39,704 bases of DNA from JAXGPP01 sp964436865 (GTDB taxonomy: Bacteria > Planctomycetota > Planctomycetia > Pirellulales > Thermoguttaceae): positions 1 to 39,704 of the forward strand of contig CAYTFK010000027.1 in the NCBI GenBank assembly GCA_964436865.1. The letters run 5' to 3'. The translations under genes and the position numbers were made by a program. Positions 31,875 to 39,704 of the stretch are shown in pieces. The notes below the pieces were generated by a model. The model was not told the origin of the DNA. It saw nothing but the letters and a program-made list of their open reading frames with translations, and did not search any database. The number at the start of each line of letters is the position of its first letter. Position 1 is the stretch's first letter.

Positions 31875-33254
31875 CTATCCCACCCCCAACGCCTTGAGCT
31901 CCGCGTCCCATGGCTTGCGGTATGGCCGTACGAGCATCGCGTTGGCTTCCGGGTCGCCGACGATCTCTTCTTTCTCAGCGTTCCAGGTCAGCTTGCGGCC
32001 GGTGCGGAGCGAGATGTTCGAGAGGTGGCATACCGTGGCGACCTCGTGGCCGCTTTGCAGGTCCGAAAGCGGCTCCGCACGGGATTTCACGCAGTCCAGG
32101 AAGTTCCGCGTGTGCCTGGCATAGTCCTGGATCGCGTCGCCGCTCTCGTCCTTCACCGGTTCAGTCCAGAAAAGGAGCTTCTCCTCCGGCTCCAACTGCG
32201 GCCCGCCCGCCGGGTGGCCTTTCACGCCGAGGATGCCCGCCACAACGTTGTTGGGATTCACCTTGGGATCGGGACTCAACTCGAAGCCGCTCCGTGAGAT
32301 CGGCAGGCAGCCGTAGGTGCCGTAGAACGTCAGGCCGCCCATGCCCAACCCGCCGCGGCCCGCGGTAGCCTCGCGATACTGGCAGGTGACGTTGAGCCCC
32401 GGGTATTCGATGATCACGTCCTGGGTGTCGGGCACCTCGCCGTTGTCCTTGAGGAACCAGCGGCCGCCGGCGCTGTAGACCGACTTCGGCGCCTTCACCC
32501 CCAGCATCCAGTGAACCAAATCCAACGAGTGCTGACCAAGATTCGTCGCCTGGCCACCCGAATAATCCCAGAACCAGCGGAAGTGATAGACCGAGCGGTT
32601 GGGGTTGTAACGCCGCTTGGGCGCGGGGCCGAGGAACATGTCGTAGTCCAGTTCCGGCGGCGGGTCGCCGTCGGGTGGATTGCCGAAGCCGGGCATCACG
32701 TTGCGCGAGTTGTTATTGGCCGCCGACACGATCTGGCCCAGCTTGCCCTGACGGATCAGCTCCCGAGCGTGTTGAAACGGCGGGCCGGAGCGGTTCTGCG
32801 TGCCGACCTGGACCACGCGCTTTGTCCGCCGCGCCACGTCGAGCATCCAGCGCCCTTCGCGGACGAAGAGCGTCAGCGGCTTCTCGACGTAGACGTCTTT
32901 GCCCGCCGCACAGGCCATCATCGTCATCAACGCGTGCCAGTGGTCCGGCGTGGCCACGTAGACGGCATCGATGTTCTTGTCATCGAGCAATCCGCGGAAG
33001 TCGCCGTAACGAGCCGGGCTGTTGCCGGCCATCGCGACAGCTTCCTCGACGCGGCCGCGGTGGACGTCGCAGACGGCGGCGATCTGGGCGTCGGGCTGCT
33101 GCTTGATCGCCGCGAGGTGAAAGCGGCCGATGAGCCCGAAACCGATCAGGCCCACGCCAATGCGATCGTTGGCCCCAAGGACCCGGCTGGCGGAGAGCGC
33201 GGTGAGACCCGCGGCCGAGGCCTGCAGAAAGTGGCGGCGGTTCAGGGGAGACAT
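31875..33254 (-). CDS. Tat-exported Gfo/Idh/MocA-family oxidoreductase
   Basis: A 459-residue protein with a twin-arginine signal (NRRHFLQASAAGLTAL, 5-20), then a Rossmann domain with GLIGFGLIG (35-43), ATPDHWHA (101-108) and the family's EKP (124-126), whose Lys is catalytic in relatives. The C-terminal alpha/beta domain has GGQATNLGQHSLDLVHWMLG, where the Asp/His pair lies at the active site. NAD(P)-dependent dehydrogenases of this type act on sugars or inositols; the substrate here is unknown. A strong ribosome-binding site, AAGGAG, lies 5 nt before the ATG. It is divergent from a second member at 33521. Confidence 0.9.
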   Translation of the reverse strand: MSPLNRRHFLQASAAGLTALSASRVLGANDRIGVGLIGFGLIGRFHLAAIKQQPDAQIAAVCDVHRGRVEEAVAMAGNSPARYGDFRGLLDDKNIDAVYVATPDHWHALMTMMACAAGKDVYVEKPLTLFVREGRWMLDVARRTKRVVQVGTQNRSGPPFQHARELIRQGKLGQIVSAANNNSRNVMPGFGNPPDGDPPPELDYDMFLGPAPKRRYNPNRSVYHFRWFWDYSGGQATNLGQHSLDLVHWMLGVKAPKSVYSAGGRWFLKDNGEVPDTQDVIIEYPGLNVTCQYREATAGRGGLGMGGLTFYGTYGCLPISRSGFELSPDPKVNPNNVVAGILGVKGHPAGGPQLEPEEKLLFWTEPVKDESGDAIQDYARHTRNFLDCVKSRAEPLSDLQSGHEVATVCHLSNISLRTGRKLTWNAEKEEIVGDPEANAMLVRPYRKPWDAELKALGVG

Positions 33255-33364
33255 GAGGGCTCCTTGTGATTGGATCAGGGCGATGTTCGTCTGACTGCCA
33301 CTCGTTTCGTTTCCCGCTCGGTTCGCCCATTCTCGCAGGTAAGCAGGGCGGTCTCAATACGCTC

Positions 33365-33404
33365 GCGCTGGAGTACCGCGCTGGAGTACCGGCTTCAGCC
33401 GGTC
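33365..33404. repeat. 13-bp tandem duplication plus 2-nt-centre palindrome
   Basis: The 13-mer cgcgctggagtac occurs twice in tandem (33365-33377 and 33378-33390). The second copy runs into a perfect palindrome, ACCGGCT-tc-AGCCGGT (33389-33404). The palindrome has the same build, and the same TC centre, as those at 183-200 and 224-241. It lies in the gap between two divergent Gfo/Idh/MocA genes. Confidence 0.75.
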
Positions 33405-33443
33405 TCATGAGAAATCCCAGGGGGCCTTTGCAGCCGACGGCGA

Positions 33444-33472
33444 TTGACTCTCGAACCGCCTGGCGCTACCCT
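33444..33472 (+). promoter_or_regulatory. Candidate promoter of the second Gfo/Idh/MocA gene
   Basis: TTGACT (33444-33449) is followed after 17 nt by TACCCT (33467-33472), five of six and three to four of six matches. It would start transcription near 33479, about 40 nt before the ATG at 33521, which has GAGGAG 7 nt upstream. Confidence 0.45.
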
Positions 33473-33520
33473 GGTGGACAGTCTCGAATCACACCCGACA
33501 CCCGACAGAGGAGTCGTGCC

Positions 33521-35032
33521 ATGGCTGAGCAAGTCACTCGACGAAGATTCGTGGGAACTGCGGCGGCAGTGGGAGTCGCCAGCATTGTGCCGCGGCACGT
33601 TCTCGGCGGCGCCGAACACGTCGCTCCCAGCGAAAAGATCACCGTTGCCCATATCGGCATGGGCACACAAGGGTTCCGCGAGCTGGGTGGCTTGCTCGAC
33701 AACCCGCAGATCCAGATCGTCGCGGTCTGCGACCCGAATACCGACAGCAACGACTATATCGAGTGGGGCAGGAACGGCATCCGCAACACGATCCGCGAAC
33801 TGCTTGGCCAGCCCGGCTGGCGCGAGAACGCCGGCGGCTGCCCGGGCGGCCGCGAGGTCGGCCGGGAAGTGATCGACGGCTTCTACGCCCGTCAGAAGGG
33901 CGAGACAAAGTACAAAGCCTGCACGGCCTACGCCGATTACCGCGAGCTGCTCGATAAGGAGAAGGACCTCGATGCCGTCAAGGTCATGACGCCCGACCAC
34001 CTTCACGCCTGCGTTTCCATCGCGGCGATGAAGAAGGGCAAACACGTCATGATGCACAAGCCGCTGGCCAACCGTATGCACGAGGGCCGCCTGGTCGTCG
34101 AAACGGCGCGGACGACCGGCGTGGCGACCCATTTGCTGGCCTACGGCTCCGGGCGCGACAACGGTCGCATCGTCCAAAGCATCAAGGAGGGCGCCATCGG
34201 AAGACTGCGCGAAATCCATAACTGGACGAATCGCCCCGTGTGGCCCCAGTACACGGAGATCCCCACGGACCGGCCACCAGTTCCGAAGGGGCTCGACTGG
34301 GATCTGTGGCTCGGCCCGGCAGTCGATCGGCCCTTTCATCCCCACTACACCCACACCGTGTTCCGCGGCTGGTACGATTTCGGCGGCGGCTCGATGGCCG
34401 ACATGGGCATCTACAGCCTCTGGCCCGTGTTTGCCGGCCTCAACCTGGCGCCCCCCAAGAGCGCCGAAGCCTGGGCGACGCACACCTGCACGATCGTCGA
34501 CAATGTCAGCCAGGTGGCGAAGAACGATTTCGCCTTCCCCACCGCCTGTCAACTGCGGTTCGTCTTCGCCCGGCCCGAAGGCGAGGGAACGATCGAGCTG
34601 TTCTGGTACGACGGCGGCATGAAGCCGCGTCTGCCGGAGGAGGTAGAGACGCTGGGGGCCGAAATGGGCCGCGAGGGAATTCTCTTCGTCGGCGACGAAG
34701 GAGCGATTCTCGCCGGCTTCCGCGGCGACAATCCGCAGATCTATGCCCGGGGAAAACGCGAATCTCTGTGGGCCGCGTCGTCAGACGATGCACGGTCGGG
34801 CGACCGCAGCGAGCGCAACAACCCCTGGGTTGAGGCCATCGGCGGAGGTGAACAGTCGCCCGGCAGCTTCGTGAACGCCGGCTCGATCACCGACGCCGTG
34901 AATCTTGGTGCCGTGGCCCTCCGCGCGGGGAGCAAGGTGGTCTTCGATTCCGAGAACATGAAGATCACCAACCTGCCCAGCGCGAATCAGTACCTCGTCC
35001 GCCAGTACCGCCCCGGTTGGGAACTTACATGA
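33521..35032 (+). CDS. Tat-exported Gfo/Idh/MocA-family oxidoreductase, HKP variant
   Basis: A 503-residue protein. It starts MAEQVTRRRFVGTAAAVG, a twin-arginine signal, with GAGGAG upstream of the ATG; the 85 in-frame codons further upstream cross the promoter. The nucleotide-binding region reads TVAHIGMGTQGFREL (41-55). A stretch of about 50 residues between CDPNTDSND and YADYRELL (about 81-135) is an insertion compared with simple members. The usual EKP is HKP here (179-181), keeping the Lys. The C-terminal domain has GGGSMADMGIYSLWPVFAG. It is probably an exported sugar-type oxidoreductase; the substrate is unknown. It converges with an isomerase-like gene. Confidence 0.88.
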   Translation: MAEQVTRRRFVGTAAAVGVASIVPRHVLGGAEHVAPSEKITVAHIGMGTQGFRELGGLLDNPQIQIVAVCDPNTDSNDYIEWGRNGIRNTIRELLGQPGWRENAGGCPGGREVGREVIDGFYARQKGETKYKACTAYADYRELLDKEKDLDAVKVMTPDHLHACVSIAAMKKGKHVMMHKPLANRMHEGRLVVETARTTGVATHLLAYGSGRDNGRIVQSIKEGAIGRLREIHNWTNRPVWPQYTEIPTDRPPVPKGLDWDLWLGPAVDRPFHPHYTHTVFRGWYDFGGGSMADMGIYSLWPVFAGLNLAPPKSAEAWATHTCTIVDNVSQVAKNDFAFPTACQLRFVFARPEGEGTIELFWYDGGMKPRLPEEVETLGAEMGREGILFVGDEGAILAGFRGDNPQIYARGKRESLWAASSDDARSGDRSERNNPWVEAIGGGEQSPGSFVNAGSITDAVNLGAVALRAGSKVVFDSENMKITNLPSANQYLVRQYRPGWELT

Positions 35033-35081
35033 GCCCCAGCCCGGCCGAGTACTCCGCGGAGATAGAGTGAATGCAAACGCC

Positions 35082-36146
35082 TCAGATTCCAAGCGCTCGC
35101 CGGGCGTAATCGAGCGACGTGTCGATCCCAGCCGACTCGTACGCCACTTGTTCGTCGAGCGGCAACCGGCTGATGTACCGCAACTGGCCCGCACGTTTCG
35201 TCCGGACAATTCGCAACGTGCGGGCCAGGTCGCTACCCGGAACGCCCGGCAGCGTGGCCCAGTACTTCTCGGTCAGAACGGGTACCTTAAGCGGATCGCG
35301 CGTGAGCGTCTCCAGGCTGAAGCGAACATCGGGTTTCGCGCGGCGAAGGATCTCAACCATCCGCTTGATGTCGAGGAAACCATCGCCCAGCGGCACGTCG
35401 GCAAACAGGAAACCCTCGTCGTACTCCTCGACCGCCTGGTCCTTGAGGTGAACCGAAAACGCCCAGGGCGCAAGGGCCTCGACCACGGCAATCGGATCCT
35501 CGAGCAAGGCGAAGTTGTTGCCCAGGTCGACGCAAGCACCGACATATTCGCTGCCCGTCGCGCGCAGCATCGCCACCTGCTCCTCCACGCGGCGGTCCTT
35601 GTGATTCTCGATCGCCAGCCGCAGTCGGTGCTTCTCCAGGATCGGCACCGCGCGGGCCAGCGCCTGCCGGCTTTGCTCGGCCGCGGCCTGGAATTCCTGG
35701 AGAGACTCGAACTGCTCGTAGCGCCGACCGGGCATGCTAGCCGTGCGGACGACCAGCACGCCCATTTCACCGGCCGTGCAAACTTCGGCCTCAAACCGTT
35801 CCGCGTCGCGGTCGTTTTGTGGCAGGCTGACGATCCCTTCGACGAACATCCCGTACTGGGTGGCCCGTTCTCGCAGTTTGTGACAGTACTGCACATCGCG
35901 CACGCCGAGCGGGAGCTGAACGCCACCAGCGCCGCGTGAGTGGCAGTAGTCGAGATAGGTGAGCGGTTCGAAAAGATCCCGTTTCGGTTCCTCGCTCTCG
36001 ATCGCTTTCCGCCGGAGAGCCAGCGTATAGACGACCAGCCCGAGGCTGCTCTTCAGCTCGCCCGAGGGCGCTGCCGCCCAGCAACTTCCTGCCACCGCGT
36101 GGTACGCACCGGCGGCCAGCCACGTGAGTGCGTCTCGGCGATTCAC
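35082..36146 (-). CDS. Exported sugar phosphate isomerase/epimerase-like protein
   Basis: A 354-residue xylose-isomerase-like TIM barrel. The N-terminus MNRRDALTWLAAGAYHAVAG has a double Arg and a hydrophobic stretch, so it is probably exported by the Tat route. Metal-ligand motifs of the fold are visible: GIVSLPQN, RLAIENHKD with the usual Glu (about 198), VGACVDLGNN with Asp (about 224), FSVHLKDQ with His (about 252), and RFSLETL with Glu near 299. The substrate is unknown. The start codon lies 1 nt after the stop of the PhoD-like gene on the same strand, so the two are probably one operon. Confidence 0.85.
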   Translation of the reverse strand: MNRRDALTWLAAGAYHAVAGSCWAAAPSGELKSSLGLVVYTLALRRKAIESEEPKRDLFEPLTYLDYCHSRGAGGVQLPLGVRDVQYCHKLRERATQYGMFVEGIVSLPQNDRDAERFEAEVCTAGEMGVLVVRTASMPGRRYEQFESLQEFQAAAEQSRQALARAVPILEKHRLRLAIENHKDRRVEEQVAMLRATGSEYVGACVDLGNNFALLEDPIAVVEALAPWAFSVHLKDQAVEEYDEGFLFADVPLGDGFLDIKRMVEILRRAKPDVRFSLETLTRDPLKVPVLTEKYWATLPGVPGSDLARTLRIVRTKRAGQLRYISRLPLDEQVAYESAGIDTSLDYARRALGI

Positions 36147-36147
36147 A

Positions 36148-38022
36148 TCACACCCCTGCCTGCTCGAGTTTCACGATCAGCTCTCTTTGCTCCTGCGGCG
36201 GCAGGGCCTTCACTCCCTTGATCTCTTTGGTCCTCTTGTCCTGGTCGCCGACGCGGATGGTGTACGTCCCATCGTGGAACACCTTGGGGCGGAACTCGCG
36301 TCCCTGGATTCGCAGCGTGTAAACGATCTCGCCCTGCGCTTCGTCAATTACCTGGACGACTGCGTTGTCCATCCCGTCGATCTTCAGCGTTGGCAGGTAG
36401 GCTGCGGCCTTCCTGCCGTAATTGTCGAGTTGGTGGATCGTCTTCGGCCAGCCCGGATACTGCCGGGCCTGAGGATCGGTTATATCGACGTTCCGCGGCC
36501 AGCATTCCATCGTGATCGTGCGGTCGGGCTTGTTGAACCGGACCACGCCGAAGCCGGCGGCCCGCGTGGTGAGCTTGTCGTGGTTCTCTTCGGGACTCGG
36601 ATTGGCCACCGCCCAGACCGTCAGCTTGTTGCCGAAGCCGTCGGTGTGCTGGCCGGTGTATTCCGGCATGCCTGGTTGGCGGTTTTTGCCGGGTTCCAGC
36701 GGCGCCCACCAGCGCAGGTAAAGGTTGGCGATCGACGGGACGCACAGCGAGTAACCGGCGTCGTCCCAGTCGTCGATGCCATGATGGATGATCGTGCCCA
36801 GGTGCTGGTCTCCGGCAATGTGCAGCGCAAAGGCCTTGCGCATCTCGGCCAGCGCCTGGTTGCGGCCGGTTTGCGGCCAGCCGTTCGAATCGAGATCGGC
36901 CAGGATGCGGTTGTCTCGCGTGCCGTGGATATGGGCGCCACCGCAGAAGATGGTCTGCGAAAGGACCGCCTTCATGTCCGCCCCGCGCCAGTCGGCCGCC
37001 CACTCGCGCAGGAATTTCAGTTGCCGCTCGCCCAGAAGTTCGGCACCGGGCACGTCGAGCGACTTGGGATCGTAGTTCGGGTCGTTCACATGGTCGGGCC
37101 GCGGACCCATCTCGGGCACCAGGCCCTGAGGACCGCTCTTGAACTTGCGGTCTTCGATCACCGCGAAGCTGATCCCACCCCAATTGAAGGCCGTGTAGTA
37201 AACGCCGATGCCACGCTCGACCGGCGTCGGATCGTACGGATCGGGAAGGTGGCTGGTCTGCGCCCGCTCCACTTCCTGCACGTACTCCACCGGCTTGAAG
37301 TAACCGCCGTCGTGACCCTGGGCGACGAACGATTGCTTGCCTCCCGCGCCCCACAGGTTCGGATGGCCGACGTCGTGGTCGTCGGGTATGGTGATCGTCG
37401 GCGTATTGCGGATCGCCTCGCCAAAGTCGCGACCGAACTTGAGCCAATACGCATAGTGCCGGTTGTGGTCATACACCTGGTCGCCCGAGAAGAACAGCAA
37501 GTCCGGCTTGAGCTTCTTCAGGTTCTCGACGATGTCGGTCCGCGGAATGTCGCCGCCGTGGCCCGGGTAGATCGAGTTGCCTGTGAAAGCGGCAACGACG
37601 ATCTCCGGTTTCTCCAGTGGATCGCGGCGGATCAGCCCTTCGTACACCGCCGACTCGCCGTGCCTCACTCTGTAGGACACCTCCTGCGTCATGTCCCAAT
37701 TCTCCACGCGGAAGGGCGCCGTCCAGCCGGGCGTGACCACCTCCGTCGTTGCGACCTGCTCCCACTGTCCGCCCCGGTTCACCTCCAGGCGGACAGTCCG
37801 CGGATCGGCGTCGTCGAGCGGGTAGAGTTGCGCGGTGAGCTTGAGCGTGTTGTTGTGGACCGTGTACAGCGCGAAACAGATGACCTGGTCCTTGCTCACC
37901 TGTGGAATGGTCAGCAGATCGGCCTGCTGGCCGCGCCCCGCCGGCCGCTTGGCTTCCCCGGCTGAGGCAGCAGTCGCAACAGCCAGAGCCAGCGCCAACC
38001 CAAAAAGAGCGGTTCGTTTCAT
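36148..38022 (-). CDS. PhoD-like metallophosphatase, secreted
   Basis: A 624-residue protein with a signal peptide (RTALFGLALALAVATAASAG). An N-terminal beta domain (about 35-150) is followed by a calcineurin-type phosphoesterase core: VVAAFTGNS, FFSGDQVYDHN (about 175-185), IPDDHDVGHPN, ILADLDSNGW, and HIAGDQHLG with the late His pair. The layout fits the PhoD family of alkaline phosphatases and phosphodiesterases. A C-terminal beta domain of about 100 residues ends the protein. The start has a strong AAGGAGG. The first 11 nt of that site (ATCACAAGGAG) are identical to those before the oxidoreductase at 33254. Confidence 0.88.
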   Translation of the reverse strand: MKRTALFGLALALAVATAASAGEAKRPAGRGQQADLLTIPQVSKDQVICFALYTVHNNTLKLTAQLYPLDDADPRTVRLEVNRGGQWEQVATTEVVTPGWTAPFRVENWDMTQEVSYRVRHGESAVYEGLIRRDPLEKPEIVVAAFTGNSIYPGHGGDIPRTDIVENLKKLKPDLLFFSGDQVYDHNRHYAYWLKFGRDFGEAIRNTPTITIPDDHDVGHPNLWGAGGKQSFVAQGHDGGYFKPVEYVQEVERAQTSHLPDPYDPTPVERGIGVYYTAFNWGGISFAVIEDRKFKSGPQGLVPEMGPRPDHVNDPNYDPKSLDVPGAELLGERQLKFLREWAADWRGADMKAVLSQTIFCGGAHIHGTRDNRILADLDSNGWPQTGRNQALAEMRKAFALHIAGDQHLGTIIHHGIDDWDDAGYSLCVPSIANLYLRWWAPLEPGKNRQPGMPEYTGQHTDGFGNKLTVWAVANPSPEENHDKLTTRAAGFGVVRFNKPDRTITMECWPRNVDITDPQARQYPGWPKTIHQLDNYGRKAAAYLPTLKIDGMDNAVVQVIDEAQGEIVYTLRIQGREFRPKVFHDGTYTIRVGDQDKRTKEIKGVKALPPQEQRELIVKLEQAGV

Positions 38023-38165
38023 GACAGCCTCCTTGTGATAGACCTGACGCGATGGTTCAGTCTATTGGCGCCGTGGCCTGAATGGCAACTCACATTCCTG
38101 GCATTTTCAAATCGCTGACCGTATCTCGTGACGCCCCCGATCGTTGCGCGAATTGCCCGCAAGCG

Positions 38166-38195
38166 TTGCGTCATCGACCTGGACGCCAATAAAAT
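38166..38195 (+). promoter_or_regulatory. Candidate promoter of the sialidase-like gene
   Basis: TTGCGT (38166-38171) is followed after 18 nt by TAAAAT (38190-38195), the latter matching the -10 box at five of six positions. It would start transcription near 38202, followed by CAAGGAG and the ATG at 38235. Confidence 0.4.
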
Positions 38196-38234
38196 GGGGC
38201 CGGCAACGAGAATCCCCTTCAAGGAGTACGCATC

Positions 38235-39338
38235 ATGACGCGCAGCGCCTGGTGGCTATTGATTGTCGGTGTGTGGTGCGGAGTGTCGACGGCGGCGGAA
38301 CTCGAGCACTTCGACGTCTACAAATCGGGCGTCGACGGCTATCACACCTATCGCATCCCGGCCATCGAGACCACGCCCGACGGAACCCTGCTCGCCTTCG
38401 CCGAGGCCCGCAAGTACAACCAGGCTGACCCGGGCTACGGCAAGCAGGACATCGACCTCGTGCTGAAGCGCAGCACCGACGGCGGCCGAACCTGGTCGGC
38501 GATGACGATCGTCGAGGATCCAGGCGAGCTGTGGTCGGCCGCCAATCCGGCCACAATCGTCGATCGCCAGACGGGCCGAGTGTGGGTCCTCTATCTCCGC
38601 GGCAAACCAGAGCGAAATACCGAGACGGCCCGACCGGGCACTGACGACGTCCAAACGCTCGCCCGCTACTCGAGCGATCAGGGGGCGACATGGTCGGAGC
38701 CGATCGACATCACGGCGGTGGCTCGCGACATGTCCGCCGCCGATTGGCGCACGAGCGTCGTCGGGCCGGGCGGAGCGATCCAGCATTCCAGCGGCCGGCT
38801 TGTCGCGGCCGTCTGGAAGCATGCACCCTACCAGGACTTCGCCATCTTCAGCGACGACCATGGCGCCAACTGGCAGCGGGGCGAACTGGTGCCGGGCGGA
38901 ATACCCGGCGACGAAAGCCAGATCGTCGAACTGCCCGACGGACGGCTGCTGATGGACATTCGCCAGCAATCCGGACCGCACCGCTGGATGGCGGTGAGCG
39001 AAGACCGCGGCCAGACTTGGTCCGAGCCGCGGCCCGGCGTTACGGTCACGCCCGTCGCCACCGCGATCGAGCGCTACGAGACCGACTCCGGCGAGCGCAT
39101 CCTGTGGTCCGGCCCCAAGGGCCCCGGCCGGGCGAACTTGGTGATCCGCACGAGCACCGACGGCGGGCTGACCTTTCCCACCGAGCGATTGCTCTACGAA
39201 GGCCCGTCGGCCTACTCCGATCTCACGGTCCTGCCCGACAAGACTGTGGGCGTGCTTTGGGAGCGGGGCGTGAAGAGCGGCTACGAGTTCATCACATTCA
39301 CGCCCGTCGCACGCCAGCTTGTGGAAGCGAAGCCATAG
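38235..39338 (+). CDS. Secreted sialidase-like beta-propeller protein
   Basis: A 367-residue protein with a signal peptide (about 1-21) and the six-bladed sialidase fold. The family's first catalytic-site Arg is in TYRIPAI (Arg40). Five Asp-box motifs are present: STDGGRTW (80-87), SSDQGATW, SDDHGANW, SEDRGQTW and a late form, STDGGLTF. FAEARKYN matches the segment bearing a catalytic-site acid in relatives. It may release sialic acid or a related sugar from host or algal glycans, but many planctomycete members have unknown substrates. It is followed by a repeat and a sugar-isomerase-like gene. Confidence 0.88.
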   Translation: MTRSAWWLLIVGVWCGVSTAAELEHFDVYKSGVDGYHTYRIPAIETTPDGTLLAFAEARKYNQADPGYGKQDIDLVLKRSTDGGRTWSAMTIVEDPGELWSAANPATIVDRQTGRVWVLYLRGKPERNTETARPGTDDVQTLARYSSDQGATWSEPIDITAVARDMSAADWRTSVVGPGGAIQHSSGRLVAAVWKHAPYQDFAIFSDDHGANWQRGELVPGGIPGDESQIVELPDGRLLMDIRQQSGPHRWMAVSEDRGQTWSEPRPGVTVTPVATAIERYETDSGERILWSGPKGPGRANLVIRTSTDGGLTFPTERLLYEGPSAYSDLTVLPDKTVGVLWERGVKSGYEFITFTPVARQLVEAKP

Positions 39339-39353
39339 AGGCCAAACCCCATT

Positions 39354-39405
39354 TGTGGTGCAGGCGTCTCGCCTGCATCTTCGCAGCCATCCCGTCTGCA
39401 CCACA
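39354..39405. repeat. Overlapping inverted repeats downstream of the sialidase gene
   Basis: TGTGGTGCAG (39354-39363) and CTGCACCACA (39396-39405) form a perfect 10-bp inverted repeat. The first arm overlaps a second hairpin, TGCAGGCG-tct-CGCCTGCA (39359-39377), so the two structures compete for the same bases. It lies in the gap between two same-strand genes and has no T-run. Confidence 0.75.
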
Positions 39406-39445
39406 GAACCGCCACCCCGTACGTCCACCAAGAGGAACTCTGCTC

Positions 39446-39704
39446 ATGCTACCGAATCTCAACCGTCGCGGCTTCATCAAGGCCGGCTCGGCGATCGCCG
39501 CCGGCGCGTGCTTCGCTGGCCTCCGCGGCATAAATGCTCTGGCGGCTGACATGGTCCAGAGCAGTTCGCCGTCGGCCGCCAAGATCGGGTGGCTGCTCGG
39601 AGTGCAGCAGTATACGTTTCGCCGCTTCTCGTTCTACGAGACGCTCGATATGATGGTGAAGCTGGGCATCGAGCGCGTCGAGCCCGCTTTCTTCCTGCCG
39701 CTCG
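39446..39704 (+). CDS. Sugar phosphate isomerase/epimerase-like protein, cut by window end
   Basis: The first 86 residues of a protein that continues past the window. The start MLPNLNRRGFIKAGSAIAAG has AAGAGGAA upstream and carries a twin-arginine signal. After the signal, WLLGVQQYTFRRFSFYETLDM and LGIERVEPAFFLP match the opening of planctomycete xylose-isomerase-like TIM-barrel proteins, where the first strand reads GxQxYTFR. The metal-binding residues lie beyond the end, so activity cannot be judged. Confidence 0.8.
   Translation, partial: MLPNLNRRGFIKAGSAIAAGACFAGLRGINALAADMVQSSSPSAAKIGWLLGVQQYTFRRFSFYETLDMMVKLGIERVEPAFFLPL

Noticed and set aside
36124..37965. 613-codon open frame opposite the PhoD-like gene
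   Set aside because: The PhoD-like protein on the minus strand has a signal peptide and metal motifs; the opposite frame has no recognisable domain.
1..39704. tRNA, rRNA, CRISPR arrays, insertion sequences and phage genes
   Set aside because: No cloverleaf, regularly spaced repeat-spacer array, transposase or integrase-like protein was recognised by eye; a covariance-model search was not possible.

Overview
The window comes from a high-GC bacterium of the Planctomycetes, most likely near the Pirellulales. The evidence is an N-terminal NPYESP motif (654-391), an N-terminal RYSLRTLL motif (10484-10858), a zinc-ribbon/DUF1559-like mosaic protein, a fused aroD-aroE gene of the kind seen in the PVC group, and a run of Tat-exported Gfo/Idh/MocA, sugar-phosphate-isomerase-like, PhoD-like and sialidase-like proteins. 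No tRNA, rRNA, CRISPR array, transposase or phage gene was seen.

Layout. 1-390: gene-free, packed with short inverted repeats. 391-2462 (minus): a small membrane protein, a leucine-rich-repeat remnant, an unknown zinc-ribbon protein and a DUF4241 protein. 2463-3191: gene-free, with a 7-bp tandem repeat and a near-consensus orphan promoter. 3192-7526 (minus): operon-like aroDE, aroK, prepilin peptidase and an OmpA-like lipoprotein. 7728-12673 (plus): ComEC, a small membrane protein and two overlapping amidohydrolase-family genes. 12779-15918 (minus): hisD-hisC-hisB. 16380-19925 (plus): the mosaic protein. 20042-21301 (plus): a candidate aromatic-peptide attenuator followed by DAHP synthase. 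21353-22252: ZIP metal transporter. 22345-25167 (minus): a glycine-rich repeat protein, a pilin-like protein and a gingipain-family peptidase. 25447-31806: a divergent metal-efflux locus (CDF exporter one way; His-rich protein, RND adaptor and RND pump the other). 31875-39704: secreted catabolic or surface proteins.

How the genes connect. DAHP synthase, AroDE and AroK supply the shikimate pathway, and HisDCB supply histidine. The prepilin peptidase, ComEC and the pilin-like protein could all belong to pilus or DNA-uptake functions. The CDF, RND and ZIP proteins handle divalent or soft metals.

The most notable observation is upstream of DAHP synthase. A 24-codon reading frame at 20042-20116 has six aromatic codons among residues 5-13. 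It is followed by a strong hairpin with a T-run (20145-20181). A segment at the end of the peptide frame (20086-20100) is complementary at 14 of 15 positions to the 5' arm of that hairpin. These are the parts of a classical transcription attenuator that would sense charged Trp/Tyr/Phe tRNAs. This reading is inference from sequence and has not been tested.
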